The notes beneath the pieces are model-generated. The model ran no database searches. It had not been told where the DNA came from and saw only the letters and a program-made list of their open reading frames with translations. Made by a program: the position numbers and the translations under genes. DNA of 15,632 nt from Planctomycetaceae bacterium UBA2671 (GTDB taxonomy: Bacteria > Planctomycetota > Planctomycetia > Planctomycetales > Planctomycetaceae), in contig DEML01000001.1 in assembly GCA_002359185.1 (NCBI GenBank), positions 1-15,632 of the forward strand, read 5' to 3'. Every line of letters starts with the position of its first letter. The stretch's first letter is position 1. This document shows, piece by piece, positions 14,215-15,632 of this stretch.

Positions 14215-15453
14215 GTGCGTCGATACTTTTCTGACAATCCCAATCTTTCTTCCAATATCCCACCATTCTCTCGTTGGAGAATAATCCGGTTTGGATTACT
14301 CGTTGCGTGTCTGGCAGGATTAGCAGCCTCCTGCATCGTATATCGGAATAATCTTCCTAAGTCCTACGAAGCGAATACCCGTAGTGCCGAAGCGATTGAG
14401 GACTGGCCGCAGGTTGAAAAGTGGGCTGAGCTTTGGGTCAACAGCTCACCAGATAATGTCGATGCCATCCTGTATTTGTCTGATGCCTACAAATTCCAGC
14501 AGAAGGCTCGCAAGCTAGCCGACATTCTTGAAAGATTTCCAGTGAATGATGGCCGTTACGTCCGTGTGATGACGATGCGAGGTGACTTGCTGATGTCCGA
14601 ATTGATGGACATACCCGCAGCAGAAAAAAACTGGTTTGGGTTATTGCAGGTCGAACCTCAAAATTTGTATGCACGTCAAAGGCTCACATACATCTATAGC
14701 ATGACACTTCAGCGAGAGAAATTGCAAAAATTATTAAGAGAATCGATCACGCTGGGGTATGAGCCTTTCGAATCGTATTTCTACCTGTTAGCACTGTCCA
14801 ATCTCAATTTCACTAACGGACTTCTCAAAACATCGGAATGGTTGCAAAGCACACCGGATGATCGGAGCCTGCAAATTGCCCATGCCGTCTTTCTGGCAAA
14901 GAGTACTCCAGACCCAACTCTTGCATTGTTCGACAAAGAGACCAACTTACCTGGCAGTGATCAATTGATCTATGAAAACCTCAAACGATATCCTGATAGT
15001 GTCGAATTGAATGCTTTCCTGATGGAGAGGGCAATGGTCAAGGGTGATATCGATCTGGTTGAGCAGTCTTTAAAACGGGTGGATCTAAATCGCTCGACAG
15101 ACTGTAGACTTCTGCGCGCCAAAGCCTGGGTCCTGAAAAATCAGGATCAACTCTCGGAGGCAAATACTGCAATCGAATCAGCAATGGCTCTGAATTCGCT
15201 CGATTGGAAATGTCGACTCGAATATTCTGAAATCAGCCGCCTGTTGGGAAATAAGGATCAAGCCATAAAAAACGCAAAGCTGGCTTCTACAGGAAAAATT
15301 CTGGAGTCGAGTTTCATGCAATTGCCCGATGCGACCGCAGCCTCCGATTCATTGATGAAAGAACTTCTGAATTATATTTTGAGCTGTGAAGATTTCGTTA
15401 TCGCTGGTCGACTTTCCAGTCGCCTGAATGCCACAAGCATCTTTCAACAATGA
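14215..15453 (+). CDS. membrane-anchored TPR protein
   Basis: A 412-residue protein beginning at GTG; no ATG occurs in frame between the upstream TGA (14170) and this codon. A basic N-terminus is followed by one transmembrane helix (residues about 25-43, IRFGLLVACLAGLAASCIVY), which should place the rest outside the cytoplasm. The remainder is helical and TPR-like: AEAIEDWPQVEKWAELWVNS, SPDNVDAILYLSDAYK, VEPQNLYARQRLTYIYSM, and near the end SEANTAIESAMALNSLDWKC and LGNKDQAIKNAKLAS. It probably acts as a protein-interaction scaffold. It diverges from the lipoprotein-pseudopilin-CRTAC1-cytochrome cluster, and a TPR partner for CRTAC1 proteins is plausible (inference). Relic D follows eight bases after its stop. 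Confidence 0.9.
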   Translation: MRRYFSDNPNLSSNIPPFSRWRIIRFGLLVACLAGLAASCIVYRNNLPKSYEANTRSAEAIEDWPQVEKWAELWVNSSPDNVDAILYLSDAYKFQQKARKLADILERFPVNDGRYVRVMTMRGDLLMSELMDIPAAEKNWFGLLQVEPQNLYARQRLTYIYSMTLQREKLQKLLRESITLGYEPFESYFYLLALSNLNFTNGLLKTSEWLQSTPDDRSLQIAHAVFLAKSTPDPTLALFDKETNLPGSDQLIYENLKRYPDSVELNAFLMERAMVKGDIDLVEQSLKRVDLNRSTDCRLLRAKAWVLKNQDQLSEANTAIESAMALNSLDWKCRLEYSEISRLLGNKDQAIKNAKLASTGKILESSFMQLPDATAASDSLMKELLNYILSCEDFVIAGRLSSRLNATSIFQQ

Positions 15454-15461
15454 GACTAGTC

Positions 15462-15632
15462 CTTTGATATCGATAAAAAAGTTGCTTTGAGTGGAAATTT
15501 TAATTTTCCTATCACGGGGAAATCACACTCACTCTTTCTCTTTCTCACAGGAGGACCACCATGCTCTTTCTCGGTATCGATCAACATGCACGACAACTGA
15601 CTATCTCCCTAAGAGACCAGCAGGGCGATGTC
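15462..15632 (+). mobile_element. IS110-like element left end, copy D (runs off the window)
   Basis: Starts CTTTGATATCGATAAAAAAG, eight bases after the TPR gene stop, and follows the same layout as copy C: hairpin region, pyrimidine tract, AGGAGG at 15549-15554, ATG at 15561. The leader hairpin is weaker here (an A-A mismatch at 15503/15522 and a six-base loop). It has no disruption in the visible part, so this may be an intact element, or another relic cut beyond the window. Confidence 0.8.
15561..15632 (+). CDS. IS110-like transposase, N-terminal part (partial at window end)
   Basis: Reads MLFLGIDQHARQLTISLRDQ then QGDV to the window edge, all open. The LGIDQH block has the first catalytic Asp (residue 7) of the IS110 DEDD RuvC-like domain. 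The AGGAGG site with a six-base spacer makes the start firm. IS110 recombinases excise and insert elements through a circular form, guided in characterised members by an element-encoded bridge RNA. Whether this copy is complete cannot be seen. Confidence 0.75.
   Translation, partial: MLFLGIDQHARQLTISLRDQQGDV

Noticed and set aside
1..15632. CRISPR array, tRNA or rRNA genes
   Set aside because: No regularly spaced short repeats, tRNA-like cloverleaf arms or rRNA sequence were seen on either strand by eye.

Overview
The window looks like a Planctomycetota chromosome, probably near the Planctomycetaceae/Rubinisphaera/Gimesia group (inference). The evidence is its mix of families: two Tat-exported DUF1501 proteins, a DUF1559 pseudopilin-like protein with a small transthyretin/carboxypeptidase-regulatory-like lipoprotein, a CRTAC1 (FG-GAP plus ASPIC/UnbV) protein overlapping a seven-haem TPR cytochrome, a PL10 pectate lyase, and IS110-type transposase pieces. 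Nearly every host gene encodes an exported or membrane-anchored protein.

Layout. 1-433: possible tail of an unidentified gene, then a C-terminal remnant of a DUF3050 gene (-). 494-1547: PL10 pectate lyase (+) whose frame breaks at a run of eight A. 1862-2764: secreted DUF6528-like beta-propeller (+). 3194-4648: GC-rich DUF1501 gene (+). 5067-6080: threonine/serine dehydratase-like PLP enzyme (-). 6297-7721: second DUF1501 gene (-). 8396-14000: a minus-strand cluster, transcribed as lipoprotein, DUF1559 pseudopilin, CRTAC1 lipoprotein, TPR-multihaem cytochrome. 14215-15453: divergent membrane-anchored TPR protein (+).

Dispersed through this is one family of mobile-element relics. Four copies of an IS110-like left end (about 100 bp of leader, a strong AGGAGG site and the first codons of the transposase) lie at 1575, 2795, 4652 and 15462. 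All are in the same orientation, and each sits just after the stop codon of a plus-strand gene. A separate 170-bp repeat that begins at a stop codon occurs at 4894-5065 and 8217-8390 and appears to be the matching right end. The copy at 4652-5065 carries both ends with the transposase interior deleted, and fills the gap between two convergent stop codons almost exactly. Copies 1-3 are dead; copy 4 runs off the window with an open frame.

Functionally, the pectate lyase and propeller suit extracellular polysaccharide use. The cluster from 8396 to 15453 looks like one envelope module: redox cytochrome, calcium-binding propeller, pseudopilin, lipoprotein and TPR scaffold. Its biochemical role cannot be read from sequence. 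The most unusual signals are the relic family with its stop-codon-proximal placement and possible guide-RNA right end, and the compact envelope redox module.
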